Positions 27,883 through 42,212 of a DNA stretch of 64,000 nucleotides are shown here, piece after piece. Source of the DNA: Hydrogenophaga sp. (GTDB lineage: Bacteria; Pseudomonadota; Gammaproteobacteria; Burkholderiales; Burkholderiaceae_C); contig NZ_JAHVAB010000058.1 in assembly GCF_019264445.1 (NCBI RefSeq), forward strand, positions 110,962 to 174,961. Reading direction: 5' to 3'. Position numbers and translations under genes: made by a program. Position 1 is the stretch's first letter, and every line of letters starts with the position of its first letter. The notes below the pieces were generated by a model that was not told where the DNA came from, made no database searches, and was given only the letters and a program-made list of their open reading frames with translations.

Positions 27883-28831
27883 GGTGTTTGCCAACGAAGG
27901 TGCGCCGTCAGCAGGCGAAGGCCATGCGAGGCCCGTTTTGCTGCGTGCGGCGCGCGAGGCTGCGGGTCTGCACATCGGGGCATTGGCGGCGGCGCTCAAA
28001 GTCCCGGTGCGCAAGCTGGAGGCGCTGGAAGCCGGGCGCTACAGCGAGTTGCCCGATCTGACCTTCGCGCGCGCACTGGCGTCAAGCGTTTGCCGACACC
28101 TCAAGATCGACGCCGCACCGATCCTGGAGCAGATACCACAAGGGGTGAAGACCGAGCTGGGCGGGCCTCGCAATGGCATCAATGCGCGGTTTCAGCCTGC
28201 GCACGATCCCGCGCCGCTGAATCCGCTGGGCTGGTTGTCCCGGCCAGCGCTGCTGGCCGCCATTGTGTTGCTGCTGGGCGCATTGGTGATCGTTTTCATG
28301 CCCCGTCTGGAAGACGCGTCGTCCCTGCCGGCGAGCGCTGCCAACGTGGTGACACCGGTCGAGACGGCGGAACCTGTGGCCGCCGTGGAGCCCGTGCCGA
28401 GCCAGGAGCCCGCACCCGCTGGCACGGCTGGCGCGCCGTCCGACGCGGTGCCGATGTCGTCACCCGCGGTGGCGCCTGCCGTTTCCGCCACTGCGGCGCC
28501 TTCCACCGCTGCACCGGGGCCGGCTGCTGCTGCCGCCGCGGAAAGCGTTGCTGCAGTGGCCGCGCCAGTACCTTCCACTCCTGCAGCTGGCGCCAATGCG
28601 CTGCTCACCATCTCCGCCACGGGGGAGTCGTGGGTCGAGGTGGTGAATGGCGCGGGCAGTGTGGTGATCCAGCGTGTGCTGCAAGCGGGCGATTCGGTCG
28701 ATTTTTCCAGTGCACCGCCGTACACCGTTGTTCTGGGGCGTGCGGAGGCCGCGCAGGTGACCGTGAGAGGCAAGCCCTTTGATGTGACCCGCCATGTTCG
28801 CAACAGCGTGGCCCGCTTCGAGGTGAAATAA
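27875..28831 (+). CDS. rodZ: RodZ-like cytoskeletal protein with HTH and DUF4115 domains
   Basis: Bitopic inner-membrane protein, 318 residues, related to RodZ, which links MreB filaments to the cell-wall elongation machinery. A cytoplasmic helix-turn-helix domain ([19 protein letters not shown], then [19 protein letters not shown]) covers about residues 20-95. A transmembrane segment ([18 protein letters not shown]) is at about 127-145. A Ala/Pro-rich periplasmic linker leads to a C-terminal beta-rich DUF4115 domain ([19 protein letters not shown]). It overlaps pilW by eight bases and precedes ispG by two. Confidence 0.88.
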   Translation: MSEVFANEGAPSAGEGHARPVLLRAAREAAGLHIGALAAALKVPVRKLEALEAGRYSELPDLTFARALASSVCRHLKIDAAPILEQIPQGVKTELGGPRNGINARFQPAHDPAPLNPLGWLSRPALLAAIVLLLGALVIVFMPRLEDASSLPASAANVVTPVETAEPVAAVEPVPSQEPAPAGTAGAPSDAVPMSSPAVAPAVSATAAPSTAAPGPAAAAAAESVAAVAAPVPSTPAAGANALLTISATGESWVEVVNGAGSVVIQRVLQAGDSVDFSSAPPYTVVLGRAEAAQVTVRGKPFDVTRHVRNSVARFEVK

Positions 28832-28833
28832 GC

Positions 28834-30114
<1,281 letters not shown>

Positions 30115-30127
30115 TCCGCACGACACC

Positions 30128-31429
30128 ATGGCCGAGAAACTGAGCGCCGTCAAAGGCATGAACGACATCGCCCCTCCCGCGTCCGCGCACTGGGAGTGGC
30201 TGGAAGACATCTTGCGAACGCTGATGCGCCGCTACGGCTACCGCAACCTGCGCACGCCCATCGTGGAGCCCACGGCGCTGTTCGTGCGGGGACTGGGGGA
30301 GGTCACGGACATCGTCGAGAAGGAGATGTACTCCTTCGAGGACCGTCTCAACGGCGAGCAGCTGACGCTGAGACCCGAAAACACCGCTGGCGTGGTGCGC
30401 GCCGCGCTGGAGCACTCCTTGCTGTACGACGGTGGCAAGCGCCTGTACTACATGGGCCCCATGTTCCGCCACGAGCGTCCCCAACGCGGCCGCTATCGCC
30501 AGTTCCACCAGTTTGGCGCCGAAGCCCTGGGCTTTGCGGGGCCCGATGTCGATGCCGAGCTCATCGTGCTGGCCTGCGATCTCTGGGCTGCGCTGGGCCT
30601 CACCGGAATCGAGCTCGAGATCAACAGCCTGGGACAACCCACGGAGCGTCTGGCGCACCGCCAGGCATTGATCGCCTACCTTGAGGCTCACGTCGACCAG
30701 CTCGACGAAGAGGCCAGGCGCCGTTTGCACAGCAATCCCTTGCGCATCCTGGACACCAAGAACCCGGCCATGCAGGACCTCGTCAACGCTGCGCCGCGAC
30801 TGATGGATCACCTGGGTGCTGCGTCGCTCGATCATTTCAATCGCCTTCGCTCGCTGCTGGACGCGCATGGTGTGTCCTACCGCATCAACCCCCGGTTGGT
30901 GCGCGGCATGGACTACTACAACCTCTCGGTGTTCGAGTTCGTCACCACGCAGCTCGGCTCGCAGGGCACGGTGTGCGCGGGCGGGCGGTACGACGGTCTG
31001 TTCGAGCAGATCGGGGGCAAGGCAGCGCCTGCGGTCGGCTGGGCACTGGGCATGGAACGCATTCTGGAGCTGCTCAAGGAGCAGGGCCTTCTGCCCGAGC
31101 AGCCAGCGCCAGACGCCTACGCGGTGGTGCCGGACGCAGCGCGCGTTCCGCAAGTGATGCCCGTGCTGCGGCAGTTGCGCCAACAAGGCGTCAACGTGCA
31201 GATGCATGCCGGCGGTGCGGACGGCATGGGCAGCATGAAGTCGCAGTTCAAGAAGGCCGACGCCAGCGGCGCCCGCTTCGCGCTGATCTTCGGCGAGCAG
31301 GAACTGGAGCAGGGCGCTGTGGCTCTCAAGGCGCTGCGCGGGCCGCGCCTGGAGGCTGTCGCTGAAGCGCAGAGCCTCTTGCCATTGAATGCCGTGGCTG
31401 ACTGGGCAGCTCGGTTGCGCGGCGCTTGA
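30128..31429 (+). CDS. hisS: Histidyl-tRNA synthetase
   Basis: Class II aminoacyl-tRNA synthetase, 433 residues. Motif 1 lies around [20 protein letters not shown]; motif 2 is [21 protein letters not shown]; the histidine-specific sequences [15 protein letters not shown] and [15 protein letters not shown] follow; motif 3 is in [11 protein letters not shown]. The C-terminal anticodon-binding domain covers about residues 335-430. ATG at 30128, 13 bases after ispG. A catalytically inactive paralogue, hisZ, is also in this window at 39 kb. Confidence 0.97.
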   Translation: MAEKLSAVKGMNDIAPPASAHWEWLEDILRTLMRRYGYRNLRTPIVEPTALFVRGLGEVTDIVEKEMYSFEDRLNGEQLTLRPENTAGVVRAALEHSLLYDGGKRLYYMGPMFRHERPQRGRYRQFHQFGAEALGFAGPDVDAELIVLACDLWAALGLTGIELEINSLGQPTERLAHRQALIAYLEAHVDQLDEEARRRLHSNPLRILDTKNPAMQDLVNAAPRLMDHLGAASLDHFNRLRSLLDAHGVSYRINPRLVRGMDYYNLSVFEFVTTQLGSQGTVCAGGRYDGLFEQIGGKAAPAVGWALGMERILELLKEQGLLPEQPAPDAYAVVPDAARVPQVMPVLRQLRQQGVNVQMHAGGADGMGSMKSQFKKADASGARFALIFGEQELEQGAVALKALRGPRLEAVAEAQSLLPLNAVADWAARLRGA

Positions 31430-31483
31430 TCGGCCTGCCTTCGCATGTAAGGGCGCTCGGCAGATTGCCCGGAGTCGCCCGCC

Positions 31484-31489
31484 TACAAT
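31484..31489 (+). promoter_or_regulatory. Possible -10 element upstream of yfgM
   Basis: TACAAT lies 48 bases before the yfgM-like start in the hisS-yfgM gap. The matching -35 region is poor, so an internal promoter is only suggested. Confidence 0.3.
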
Positions 31490-31536
31490 CCCCCGTTGCG
31501 CGCACGTCGCACGAACTTCTCAGCTGAGCAACGCAT

Positions 31537-32202
31537 ATGGCCAAACACCTCGACCTCGAAGAGCAGGAACAGATCGACCAGATCAAACACTTCTGGGCCC
31601 AGTACGGCAACTGGATCAGCTGGGTGCTCATCGTCGTCTTCGGTTCCTTCGCCGCCTGGAACGGCTGGAATTACTGGCAGCGTACCCAGGGCGTGAAGGC
31701 GGCTGCCTTGTACGACGAGGTCGATCGCGCCGTGCTGGCCCGCGATACCGAGCGGCTGGAGCGCGCACTGGCCGATCTGCAGTCCGGATTTGGTGGAACC
31801 ACTTTCGCCAGCCAGGCCGCACTGCTCGCGGGCAAAACGCTCTTCGACGCCGGACAAGTCGACAAGGCCCGTGCCGCGCTGACATGGGCGTCCGAGAAAT
31901 CCGGTGATCCGTCCTACAAGGCTGTTGCCCGCCTGCGTCTGGCCGCGCTGGATGTCGAGGCCCAGGCCTTCGATCAAGCCCTCAAGACGCTGGACGCATC
32001 GGTGCCGAAATCCTTCGAGCCTTTGGTGGCGGACCGGCGTGGTGATGTCCTGATGGCGCAGGGCAAGACCGACGAAGCGCGCGCGCAATACCAGGCGGCC
32101 TGGAAGGCCCTGGGCGAGCGCACCGAATACCGTCGGCTGGTGGAAGTAAAGCTCGCCGCCCTGGGCGTGGACGCCGCCAGCCTGTCCTCAACCGCACGCT
32201 GA
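31537..32202 (+). CDS. yfgM: YfgM-like tetratricopeptide membrane protein
   Basis: Single-pass inner-membrane protein, 221 residues, of the YfgM family, described in E. coli as an ancillary partner of the SecYEG translocon and periplasmic chaperones. A short cytoplasmic N-terminus rich in acidic residues (HLDLEEQEQIDQIKHFW) is followed by a transmembrane segment (WISWVLIVVFGSFAAWNGW, about 25-43). TPR-like periplasmic repeats then run to the end (FASQAALLAGKTLFDAGQ, KAVARLRLAALDVEAQAFDQ). The position between hisS and bamB is the conserved one. Confidence 0.9.
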   Translation: MAKHLDLEEQEQIDQIKHFWAQYGNWISWVLIVVFGSFAAWNGWNYWQRTQGVKAAALYDEVDRAVLARDTERLERALADLQSGFGGTTFASQAALLAGKTLFDAGQVDKARAALTWASEKSGDPSYKAVARLRLAALDVEAQAFDQALKTLDASVPKSFEPLVADRRGDVLMAQGKTDEARAQYQAAWKALGERTEYRRLVEVKLAALGVDAASLSSTAR

Positions 32203-32207
32203 ACACC

Positions 32208-33362
32208 ATGCCCATCTCCATGACCCGTTCTTACAAGCTGGTGTCTCGTCGCGCGCTGCCGGCTGCCCTGCTGGTGGCTGCCGCCTTTCTCTCGGCTTGC
32301 TCGTCAAGTCAAAAGAAGCCTCAGCCGGCGGAGTTGCCCCCGGTCGCCGCACTGATGGGCACGCAGCTGGCGTGGTCTGCCCAGATGGGCCCCAGCAACG
32401 CCTCGCTGGCCCCGCTTTTTGCAGCCGGGCGCGTTTTTGTGGCCAACAATGCCGGCGCGGTGGCTGCGCTGGATGCAGCCAACGGCAAAGACATCTGGCG
32501 CGTCAGCCTGGACACGCCCATCGCCGCGGGCGTCGGCTCGGATGGCCAAACGGCCGCCGTCATCACGCGCAACAACCAGTTGGTGGCAATGGCCGATGGG
32601 CGTGAGCTGTGGCGCGTTCGCCTGCCGGCCCGCTCCTTCACGAGTCCCCTCGTGGCCGGTCAGCGCGTCTTCGTGCTCACGGCCGACCGCACCGTCACAG
32701 CCTTCGATGGCAAGACCGGCGCGCGCTTGTGGAGCCAGAACCGTCCGGCCGAGCCACTGGTGCTCAGCCAGACCGGCGCTTTGCTGGCGGTTGGCGACAC
32801 CCTGATTGCCGGCCTCTCGGGGCGACTGGTTGGTTTGAATCCCGACAACGGTGCGGTGCGCTGGGAGGTGCCCGTGGCGACGTCCCGCGGGACCAACGAG
32901 GTCGAACGCCTCGTTGACATCGTCGGGCCTGTGAGCCGTATTGGCAGCAGCGTGTGTGGGCGGGCCTATTCGGCCGCTGTGGGTTGCGTGGATGCCAGCC
33001 GCGGCACGCTCGTGTGGACCAAAGGTGCGCAGGGCACCACTGGCGTGCACGGTGACGATCGTCTGGTGTTCGGCAGCGAAGCCGACGGCGGATTTGTGGC
33101 CTGGCAACGTGCCACAGGCGAACCTGCCTGGCGTATTGATCGCCTGAAATACCGTGGGCTGAGTGCTCCGCTGGCCTTGGGCCGCGTGGTGGCCGTCGGT
33201 GACAGCCGTGGCCTCGTGCACCTCGTCTCGCGTGAAGATGGAAGCGAAATGACCCGCCTGACCACCGACGGCTCGGCCATTGAAGCCGCGCCCGTGCTGG
33301 CCGGCGACGCGCTGGTGGTGCAGACGCGCAATGGCGGCGTTTTCGCCTGGCGCCCCCAGTAA
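32208..33362 (+). CDS. bamB: Outer membrane protein assembly factor BamB
   Basis: Lipoprotein of the BAM complex, 384 residues. The signal peptide ends in the lipobox LSAC with the acylated Cys near residue 28. The mature part is an eight-bladed beta-propeller of PQQ-like repeats ([60 protein letters not shown]). bamD is also in this window, about 10 kb upstream on the other strand. The start at 32208 has two nearby ATG codons (residues 1 and 5); either leaves the signal peptide intact. Confidence 0.94.
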   Translation: MPISMTRSYKLVSRRALPAALLVAAAFLSACSSSQKKPQPAELPPVAALMGTQLAWSAQMGPSNASLAPLFAAGRVFVANNAGAVAALDAANGKDIWRVSLDTPIAAGVGSDGQTAAVITRNNQLVAMADGRELWRVRLPARSFTSPLVAGQRVFVLTADRTVTAFDGKTGARLWSQNRPAEPLVLSQTGALLAVGDTLIAGLSGRLVGLNPDNGAVRWEVPVATSRGTNEVERLVDIVGPVSRIGSSVCGRAYSAAVGCVDASRGTLVWTKGAQGTTGVHGDDRLVFGSEADGGFVAWQRATGEPAWRIDRLKYRGLSAPLALGRVVAVGDSRGLVHLVSREDGSEMTRLTTDGSAIEAAPVLAGDALVVQTRNGGVFAWRPQ

Positions 33363-33411
33363 TGCACACCGCGAACATCCCGTTCGTGATCGTCTGAACG
33401 AAAGCTTTTTT

Positions 33412-34746
33412 GTGAAACCCGTCATCGCCCTGGTGGGCCGGCCCAATGTGGGCAAGTCCACCCTGTTCAACCGCCTGACGAGTTCTCGCGACGCTATCGT
33501 GGCCGACTTTGCCGGCCTCACCCGGGATCGCCATTACGGCAGCGGCAAGCAAGGCCGGCGCGAATACATCGTGATCGACACGGGAGGCTTCGAGCCCGAT
33601 GCCAGCGAGGGCATCTACAAGGAAATGGCCAAGCAGACGCGCCAGGCCGTGGCCGAGTCCGATGTGGTGATCTTTGTGGTGGATGCCCGCGCCGGTATCA
33701 GCGCCCAGGACCATGAAATTGCAGGTTACCTGCGCCGGCTGGGCAAGCCGACGCTGCTGGTGGCCAACAAGGCCGAGGGCATGACCCAAGGCCTGCAGTT
33801 GGTTGAGTTTTTCGAGCTGGGTCTTGGCGAGGTGATGCCCGTGTCGGGCGCGCACGGGCAGGGCGTTCGCTCCATGCTCGACGCCGCGCTGGAGCGCATC
33901 CCTGGGCTGCCGCCTGAGGACGAAGAAGAGCCGGAGGTGGAAACGGGTGTGATCCGTCTGGCGGTGGCCGGGCGCCCCAATGTGGGGAAGTCCACGCTGA
34001 TCAACGCCTGGCTGGGCGAAGAGCGTCTGGTGGCCTTTGACTTGCCCGGGACCACCCGCGACGCGATTTCGGTGCCCTTTGAGCGTGCAGGCCAGAAATT
34101 CGAGTTGATCGACACGGCCGGCATCCGGCGCAAGGGCAGGGTGTTCGAGGCCATCGAAAAATTCTCGGTGGTCAAGACCCTGCAGGCGATCGAAAACGCC
34201 AATGTGGTGCTGTTGCTGCTGGACGCCACACAGGGCGTCACCGATCAGGACGCCCACATCGCCGGCTATGCGCTGGAAAGCGGCCGGGCCGTGGTTCTGG
34301 CCATCAACAAGTGGGACGCCGTGGACGCCTACCAGCGCGAGCAGATCGAGCGTCAGGTGGAAACCCGGCTCGCGTTTCTCAAGTTCGCTTCCCTGCACCT
34401 CATTTCCGCCCAGAAGCGCCAGGGCCTGGGCCCGGTCTGGAAATCCATCACCCAGGCGCATGCCTCGGCGATGCGCAAGATGTCCACGCCTGTGCTCACC
34501 CGCCTGCTGATGGAGGCGGTGGCGTTTCAGGCGCCCACACGCAGCGGCATGTTCCGCCCCAAGATGCGTTACGCGCACCAAGGCGGCATGAACCCGCCCG
34601 TGATCGTGATCCACGGCAACTCGCTGGAGAACGTGCCAGACGCCTACAAGCGCTTTCTGGAGGGTCGATTCCGCAAGGCGTTTGACCTGGTGGGAACACC
34701 CCTGCGGATCGAATTCAAGACGTCTGCCAACCCCTTCAAGGAATAG
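33412..34746 (+). CDS. der: GTPase Der (EngA)
   Basis: Essential ribosome-assembly GTPase, 444 residues, acting on the 50S subunit. Two tandem G domains are evident: first P-loop GRPNVGKST at about 9-17 with NKAEG, second GRPNVGKST near residue 188 with NKWD. A C-terminal KH-like domain covers about 355-440 ([20 protein letters not shown]). No ATG is near the start: GTG at 33412 gives [16 protein letters not shown], the family's usual N-terminus. It follows bamB by 49 bases. Confidence 0.96.
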   Translation: MKPVIALVGRPNVGKSTLFNRLTSSRDAIVADFAGLTRDRHYGSGKQGRREYIVIDTGGFEPDASEGIYKEMAKQTRQAVAESDVVIFVVDARAGISAQDHEIAGYLRRLGKPTLLVANKAEGMTQGLQLVEFFELGLGEVMPVSGAHGQGVRSMLDAALERIPGLPPEDEEEPEVETGVIRLAVAGRPNVGKSTLINAWLGEERLVAFDLPGTTRDAISVPFERAGQKFELIDTAGIRRKGRVFEAIEKFSVVKTLQAIENANVVLLLLDATQGVTDQDAHIAGYALESGRAVVLAINKWDAVDAYQREQIERQVETRLAFLKFASLHLISAQKRQGLGPVWKSITQAHASAMRKMSTPVLTRLLMEAVAFQAPTRSGMFRPKMRYAHQGGMNPPVIVIHGNSLENVPDAYKRFLEGRFRKAFDLVGTPLRIEFKTSANPFKE

Positions 34747-34829
34747 GAAATGGGGGGTGGAATCGGTCCGGCGCCGGTGCTGTGGTATGGTCCATTCCTC
34801 TTTAACTTCAGTTGAACACGGAGCATATC

Positions 34830-35081
34830 GTGAGCAATAACAAAGGCCAGCTCTTGCAAGACCCTTTCCTGAACCAGCTTCGCCGCGAGCATGTGCCCGT
34901 GTCGATTTATCTGGTCAACGGCATCAAATTGCAGGGTCAGATTGAGTCTTTTGACCAGTACGTGGTGTTGCTGCGCAATACCGTGACGCAAATGGTCTAC
35001 AAGCACGCCATCTCCACCATCGTTCCAGGCCGCCCCGTGCAATTCTCGGCAGTTGGCGCGGACGAGCCATCGACCTCCTGA
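34830..35081 (+). CDS. hfq: RNA chaperone Hfq
   Basis: Hexameric Sm-like RNA chaperone that pairs small RNAs with mRNAs, 83 residues. Sm1 spans [20 protein letters not shown]; Sm2 includes the [10 protein letters not shown] motif. The N-terminus ([17 protein letters not shown]) is standard, and the C-terminal tail is short as in other betaproteobacteria. The start is a GTG at 34830 with GGAG eight bases upstream; an in-frame TTG at 34812 is not needed. It sits between der and hflX as in most proteobacteria. Confidence 0.97.
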   Translation: MSNNKGQLLQDPFLNQLRREHVPVSIYLVNGIKLQGQIESFDQYVVLLRNTVTQMVYKHAISTIVPGRPVQFSAVGADEPSTS

Positions 35082-35160
35082 TCTCCTTCTCGAATCGCAC
35101 CCGCACCCTGCACCCGACTTGCGGGGCCGGCGGCGCTTTTCGCGCTGTCGTGACACCGAT

Positions 35161-36345
35161 TTGAATTCACCCGCATCCTCGTCGCCTTCCACGCCATCGG
35201 TCATTTTGGTCGGGGTGGATTTTGGTGTCCCGCACTTTGATGCGGGTCTCGAAGAACTGGGTTTGCTCGCGCAAACTGCCGGTTATCGCGTGGCCGACCG
35301 GGTGAGCTGCAAACGCCGTGCGCCAGACCCCGCTCTGTTTGTGGGATCGGGCAAGGCGGATGAAATCAAGATGCTGGCGCAATCGACGGGCGCCACCGAG
35401 GTGCTCTTCGATCAGGCGTTAAGCCCCGCTCAACAGCGCAATCTTGAGCGGCATCTGGGCTTGCCAGTCAACGACCGCACCCTGTTGATCCTGGAAATAT
35501 TCGCCCAGCGCGCCCGCAGCCACGAAGGCAAGCTGCAGGTGGAGCTGGCGCGGTTGCAATATCTGTCGACGCGCTTGGTGCGCCGCTGGTCTCACCTGGA
35601 GCGCCAGAGTGGTGGGATCGGCATGCGGGGTGGCCCCGGCGAAACGCAGATCGAGCTGGACCGCCGAATGATTGGCGAGGCCATCAAGCGCACCAAAGAC
35701 CGGCTTGAAAAGGTGAAAAAGCAGCGCTCCACCCAGCGCCGCCAGCGAGAGCGTCGGGACACTTTCTCCATCTCACTGGTGGGCTACACGAACGCTGGCA
35801 AATCCTCGCTGTTCAATGGCCTGGTCAAAGCCCGTGCCTACGCGGCCAACCAGCTGTTTGCCACGCTGGATACCACCACCCGCCAGCTCTACCTGGGTGA
35901 GGCAGGGCGCTCGGTCTCGCTGTCCGATACGGTCGGATTCATTCGCGACCTGCCGCACGGGCTGGTGGACGCGTTCGCGGCCACGCTGCAGGAAGCGGCC
36001 GATGCGGACCTATTGCTGCATGTGGTGGACGCTTCCAACCCCTCGCATCCTGAGCAGATCGCATCGGTGCTGGGCGTCCTCAAAGACATTGGTGCCGACC
36101 AAGTGCCCCAGATACTGCTCTTCAACAAGCTCGACGCCATGGATGCCGCTTACGTTCCCCACGTTCTTGTGGATGCCATGGAACTGGAAGGCCAATCCGT
36201 TCCTCGTATCTTCGTCAGCGCCAAAGCAGGCACAGGTTTGCCTGAATTGCGGGCCTTGCTTGCTGACCACGTGATCGGGCGAAAAGGGGGGCTTCACCCC
36301 TTACCCCCCGGTCCACTGCCGGAAATCGATGAGTCGCTGTCTTGA
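35161..36345 (+). CDS. hflX: GTPase HflX
   Basis: Ribosome-associated GTPase, 394 residues, implicated in splitting or rescuing stalled 70S ribosomes. The N-terminal HflX domain (VGVDFGVPHFDAGLEELGLL, then VGSGKADEIKMLAQSTGA) leads into a coiled linker (GGPGETQIELDRRMIGEAIK). The G domain follows, with P-loop GYTNAGKSSLF near residue 207, SDTVGFIRDLPHGLV and FNKLD. The start is uncertain: no ATG is available, and the TTG at 35161 is the best candidate after hfq. The first about 15 residues are Ser/Pro-rich. Confidence 0.93.
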   Translation: MNSPASSSPSTPSVILVGVDFGVPHFDAGLEELGLLAQTAGYRVADRVSCKRRAPDPALFVGSGKADEIKMLAQSTGATEVLFDQALSPAQQRNLERHLGLPVNDRTLLILEIFAQRARSHEGKLQVELARLQYLSTRLVRRWSHLERQSGGIGMRGGPGETQIELDRRMIGEAIKRTKDRLEKVKKQRSTQRRQRERRDTFSISLVGYTNAGKSSLFNGLVKARAYAANQLFATLDTTTRQLYLGEAGRSVSLSDTVGFIRDLPHGLVDAFAATLQEAADADLLLHVVDASNPSHPEQIASVLGVLKDIGADQVPQILLFNKLDAMDAAYVPHVLVDAMELEGQSVPRIFVSAKAGTGLPELRALLADHVIGRKGGLHPLPPGPLPEIDESLS

Positions 36346-36392
36346 TTGGGCACAATGTGATGGTTTTGAATCGACAAAAGAGTTGGCTACCC

Positions 36393-37793
36393 ATGGATGT
36401 GAATCTGCAAACCCCTCCTCCCGGTGCTTCGCAATCGGCCCGCTCTGCGTCTTCCCGCGGCTGGCGTGGGTTGCGGGGCATGTTCAACCTGAACGATCCG
36501 CGTTGGGGCAGGGGCGACGACGCCTCCCGCAATGAGGGACAGAAGGATGGCTCCGAAGCCGGGCGTGACGAAGATCGCAACGCGTCGCGCCCGCCGCGTG
36601 GGCAGGGTCCCAACCAGGGCCCACCTGACCTCGACGAACTCTGGCGCGACTTCAACCGCAAGCTCGGCGGGTTGCTCGGCAACAAGGGGCGCGGTGGCGG
36701 TCATGGTGGCGGCAACGGAACGGGTGGCGGTGGACCCGCTTTCAACCCCAGCCCAAAAACCGCTGGCATTGGCGTCGGCCTCATCGCTGGTGTGGCCCTC
36801 CTGATCTGGCTCGGCACGGGATTCTTCATCGTGCAAGAAGGTCAGCAGGCCGTGATCACCCAGTTCGGCAAGTACCACAGCTCGGTGGGGGCTGGTTTCA
36901 ACTGGCGCTTGCCGTATCCCGTGCAGCGGCACGAGACGGTGTTCGTCACGCAAATCCGTTCCGTGGATGTCGGCCGTGACAACGTGGTGCCCGCCACCGG
37001 CTTGCGCGAGTCGGCCATGCTGACCCAAGACGAAAACATCGTCGAAATCAAGTTTGCCGTGCAGTACCGCCTGAATGATGCGCGTGCCTTCCTGTTCGAG
37101 AGCCGCGACCCGGATGCTGCGGTGGTCAAGGTGGCCGAAACGGCGGTACGCGAAGTGGTCGGCAAGATGAAGATGGATGCCGCGCTGGCAGAAGAGCGGG
37201 ACCAGATCGCCCCCCGTGTGCGCAACTTGATGCAACAGATCCTGGATCGCTACAAGGTCGGTATCGAGGTGGTGGGCATCAACCTGCAGCAGGGCGGCGT
37301 ACGGCCCCCGGAGCAGGTGCAGGCCTCCTTTGATGACGTGCTGAAGGCAGGACAGGAGCGCGAGCGTGCCAAGAACGAGGCACAGGCTTACGCCAACGAC
37401 GTGGTGCCTCGCGCCCGTGGCGCGGCCTCGCGCCTGACCGAAGAGGCCGAAGGTTATCGCGCCCGCATCGTGGCGCAGGCAGAGGGTGATTCGCAGCGTT
37501 TCCGCTCGGTGCTTGCCGAGTACCAGAAGGCGCCCCAGGTGACGCGCGAGCGCATGTACACCGATGCGATGCAGGAGATCTACAGCAACGTGACCAAGGT
37601 GCTGGTCGATTCGAAGTCGGGCTCCAATTTGCTCTACCTTCCGCTGGACAAGATCATGCAGATGACGGGTCAGCCCGCTTCTGCATCGACACCTGCCGCC
37701 AGCTTGCCCGTGCCCAGCCCCACCACCACGCCGGCGCCCACCAGCCGCAGCATGGACAACGCGGCGCGCTCACGTGAGCGCGAGAGCCGCTGA
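36393..37793 (+). CDS. hflK: FtsH protease modulator HflK
   Basis: SPFH/band-7 membrane protein, 466 residues, that forms a cage with HflC around the FtsH protease. The cytoplasmic N-terminus contains FNLNDPRWGRG and NQGPPDLDELWRDFNRKLGG, then a Gly-rich stretch. A transmembrane helix (GIGVGLIAGVALLIWLGTGF) is at about 125-145, followed by the SPFH domain and a coiled region with TEEAEGYRARIVAQAEGD. The C-terminus is Pro/Thr-rich. An alternative start at the ATG at 36480 (MFNLNDPRWG) would remove 29 residues. The stop is 26 bases before hflC. Confidence 0.92.
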   Translation: MDVNLQTPPPGASQSARSASSRGWRGLRGMFNLNDPRWGRGDDASRNEGQKDGSEAGRDEDRNASRPPRGQGPNQGPPDLDELWRDFNRKLGGLLGNKGRGGGHGGGNGTGGGGPAFNPSPKTAGIGVGLIAGVALLIWLGTGFFIVQEGQQAVITQFGKYHSSVGAGFNWRLPYPVQRHETVFVTQIRSVDVGRDNVVPATGLRESAMLTQDENIVEIKFAVQYRLNDARAFLFESRDPDAAVVKVAETAVREVVGKMKMDAALAEERDQIAPRVRNLMQQILDRYKVGIEVVGINLQQGGVRPPEQVQASFDDVLKAGQERERAKNEAQAYANDVVPRARGAASRLTEEAEGYRARIVAQAEGDSQRFRSVLAEYQKAPQVTRERMYTDAMQEIYSNVTKVLVDSKSGSNLLYLPLDKIMQMTGQPASASTPAASLPVPSPTTTPAPTSRSMDNAARSRERESR

Positions 37794-37819
37794 GCCTCCG
37801 CAGCGATCAGAGAATCAAC

Positions 37820-38713
37820 ATGAACAAACTCGGTTTCATCATCACCTCCTTCATCGTGGCCCTGGCAATCGCCAGCTCCATGCTGTTCGTGGTGGACCAG
37901 CGCCAGTTCGGTGTGGTCTTCCAGCTGGGCCAGATCAAACAGGTCGTCACGGAGCCTGGCTTGAACTTCAAGCTGCCGCCGCCGTTTCAGAACGTGTCCT
38001 ACATCGACAAGCGTCTGCTGACGCTGGAGAGCACGGACACCGAGCCCACGCTCACCGCTGAGAAGCAGCGCGTGGTGATCGACTGGTACGTTCGCTGGCG
38101 CATCAGCGAGCCGCAGGAGTACATCCGCAACGTCGGTATCAATGAGCGCGCCGGTGCGCTGCAGCTCAACCGGGTGGTGCGCAACTCCTTCCAGCAGGAA
38201 GTCAACAAGCGCACGGTGAACGAACTGCTGTCCACGCGCCGTGAGCAGCTCATGGAAGACGTCAAGCGCGAAGTGCTGGCCGCTGTGCGTGGGGCTGACA
38301 AGCCATGGGGCATGGACGTCGTTGACGTGCGGATCACGCGCGTGGACTACGCGGAAAGCATCACGGCATCGGTGTACCAGCGGATGGAGGCCGAGCGCAA
38401 GCGGGTGGCCAACGAACTCCGTTCAACCGGTTTTGCCGAGGGTGAGAAGATTCGCGCCGATGCCGACCGTCAGCGCGAAGTGATTGTTTCTGAGGCGTAC
38501 CGCGATGCCCAGGCCATCAAGGGTGCCGGTGATGCCAAGGCGGCTGCAGCATTCTCCGATGCCTTCGGCCGGGACCCTGCGTTCGCCCAGTTCTATCGCA
38601 GCCTGGACGCTTACAAATCCAGTTTCTCCAGCAAGTCTGACGTGCTCGTGGTCGATCCATCGTCCGACTTCTTCAGGGGAATGCGCAGCAGCAACGTGGC
38701 GCCAGCGCGCTGA
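37820..38713 (+). CDS. hflC: FtsH protease modulator HflC
   Basis: SPFH/band-7 partner of HflK, 297 residues, anchored in the inner membrane by an N-terminal segment (IITSFIVALAIASSMLFVV, about 6-24). The band-7 domain starts with DQRQFGVVFQLGQIKQVVTE. The coiled-coil region near the C-terminus contains VYQRMEAERKRVANELRSTG and DADRQREVIVSEAYRDAQ. The final segment SKSDVLVVDPSSDFFRGM is typical of HflC. It is co-transcribed with hflK. Confidence 0.95.
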   Translation: MNKLGFIITSFIVALAIASSMLFVVDQRQFGVVFQLGQIKQVVTEPGLNFKLPPPFQNVSYIDKRLLTLESTDTEPTLTAEKQRVVIDWYVRWRISEPQEYIRNVGINERAGALQLNRVVRNSFQQEVNKRTVNELLSTRREQLMEDVKREVLAAVRGADKPWGMDVVDVRITRVDYAESITASVYQRMEAERKRVANELRSTGFAEGEKIRADADRQREVIVSEAYRDAQAIKGAGDAKAAAAFSDAFGRDPAFAQFYRSLDAYKSSFSSKSDVLVVDPSSDFFRGMRSSNVAPAR

Positions 38714-38732
38714 CATGCGCAGGCGCTGACCC

Positions 38733-38924
38733 ATGGAGCTGTCTGAGGTGATCTGGCCGGCGCTGGCGCTGGTGATGGTCTTCGAAGGTGTGTTGCCGCT
38801 CGTGGCGCCCAGGCTCTGGCGCCGCGTGTTCACCGACATGCTCACTTTGCGCGATGGTCAGTTGCGCTTCTTCGGCTTGATCTGCCTGGGCAGCGGCGTG
38901 CTGCTCTGGTGGTCGTTGGGCTGA
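38733..38924 (+). CDS. DUF2065 (YjeT-like) small membrane protein
   Basis: Protein of 63 residues with two hydrophobic segments, about 6-25 (VIWPALALVMVFEGVLPLV) and 44-61 (LRFFGLICLGSGVLLWWSL). It belongs to the DUF2065 family, found directly after hflC in many proteobacteria (yjeT in E. coli). The function is unknown; position suggests a link to the HflKC-FtsH membrane complex. ATG at 38733, 19 bases after the hflC stop. Confidence 0.9.
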   Translation: MELSEVIWPALALVMVFEGVLPLVAPRLWRRVFTDMLTLRDGQLRFFGLICLGSGVLLWWSLG

Positions 38925-39034
38925 CCGGGTCTTTCCCCATTTCGGCCGCCGTCTTCGGCGCGGGGTCGCGCTTGCGCGGACCGCGCGCGAGGGACCGGTA
39001 AAATCGCGTTTTTAACAGCTCCCCTGAAATATCC

Positions 39035-41616
<2,582 letters not shown>

Positions 41617-41682
41617 AAACCACGGGGGCGGTGCGCCGCCCTTCGTGCAGAATCCTGATCGACATTCCCACCCGGAGCCCGC

Positions 41683-42207
41683 ATGCTGACCGAAGACGGC
41701 AAACACCTCTACGTCTCCTACGACGAGTACCACAACCTGATCGAAAAGCTTGCGCTCAAGGTCTACCAGTCGGGATGGGAGTTCGACACCATCCTGTGTC
41801 TGGCGCGCGGCGGCATGCGTCCCGGCGACATCCTTTCGCGCATTTTTGACAAGCCCCTGGCGATCATGTCCACGAGCTCCTACCGTGCAGCAGCCGGTAC
41901 CGAGCAGGGCAACCTGGACATCGCTCGCTACATCACCACCCCCAAGGGTGAGATCGCTGGCAAGGTGCTCCTGGTGGACGACCTGGCCGATTCCGGGCAC
42001 ACGCTCAAGGCCGTGATCGACCTGCTCAAGAACAACTACAAGCCCATCACCGAGATGCGCAGCGCCGTCATCTGGACCAAGCAGCTCTCCACGTTCACGC
42101 CCGACTATTCGGTGGAATTCCTGCCCACAAACCCCTGGATTCATCAGCCCTTCGAAGGCTATGACAGCATGCGCCCGGCGCAACTTCTTGAAAAGTGGAA
42201 GCTCTGA
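41683..42207 (+). CDS. Phosphoribosyltransferase (hypoxanthine/xanthine type)
   Basis: Type I phosphoribosyltransferase, 174 residues. The PRPP-binding loop is KVLLVDDLADSGHT at residues 94-107; TILCLARGGMRPGDILSRIF near the N-terminus is the substrate-side conserved block. Closest families are bacterial Gpt/xanthine-guanine or hypoxanthine salvage enzymes. Adjacency to purA supports a purine role, though the base used cannot be told from sequence. The next gene starts six bases after its stop. Confidence 0.88.
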   Translation: MLTEDGKHLYVSYDEYHNLIEKLALKVYQSGWEFDTILCLARGGMRPGDILSRIFDKPLAIMSTSSYRAAAGTEQGNLDIARYITTPKGEIAGKVLLVDDLADSGHTLKAVIDLLKNNYKPITEMRSAVIWTKQLSTFTPDYSVEFLPTNPWIHQPFEGYDSMRPAQLLEKWKL

Positions 42208-42212
42208 ACTGA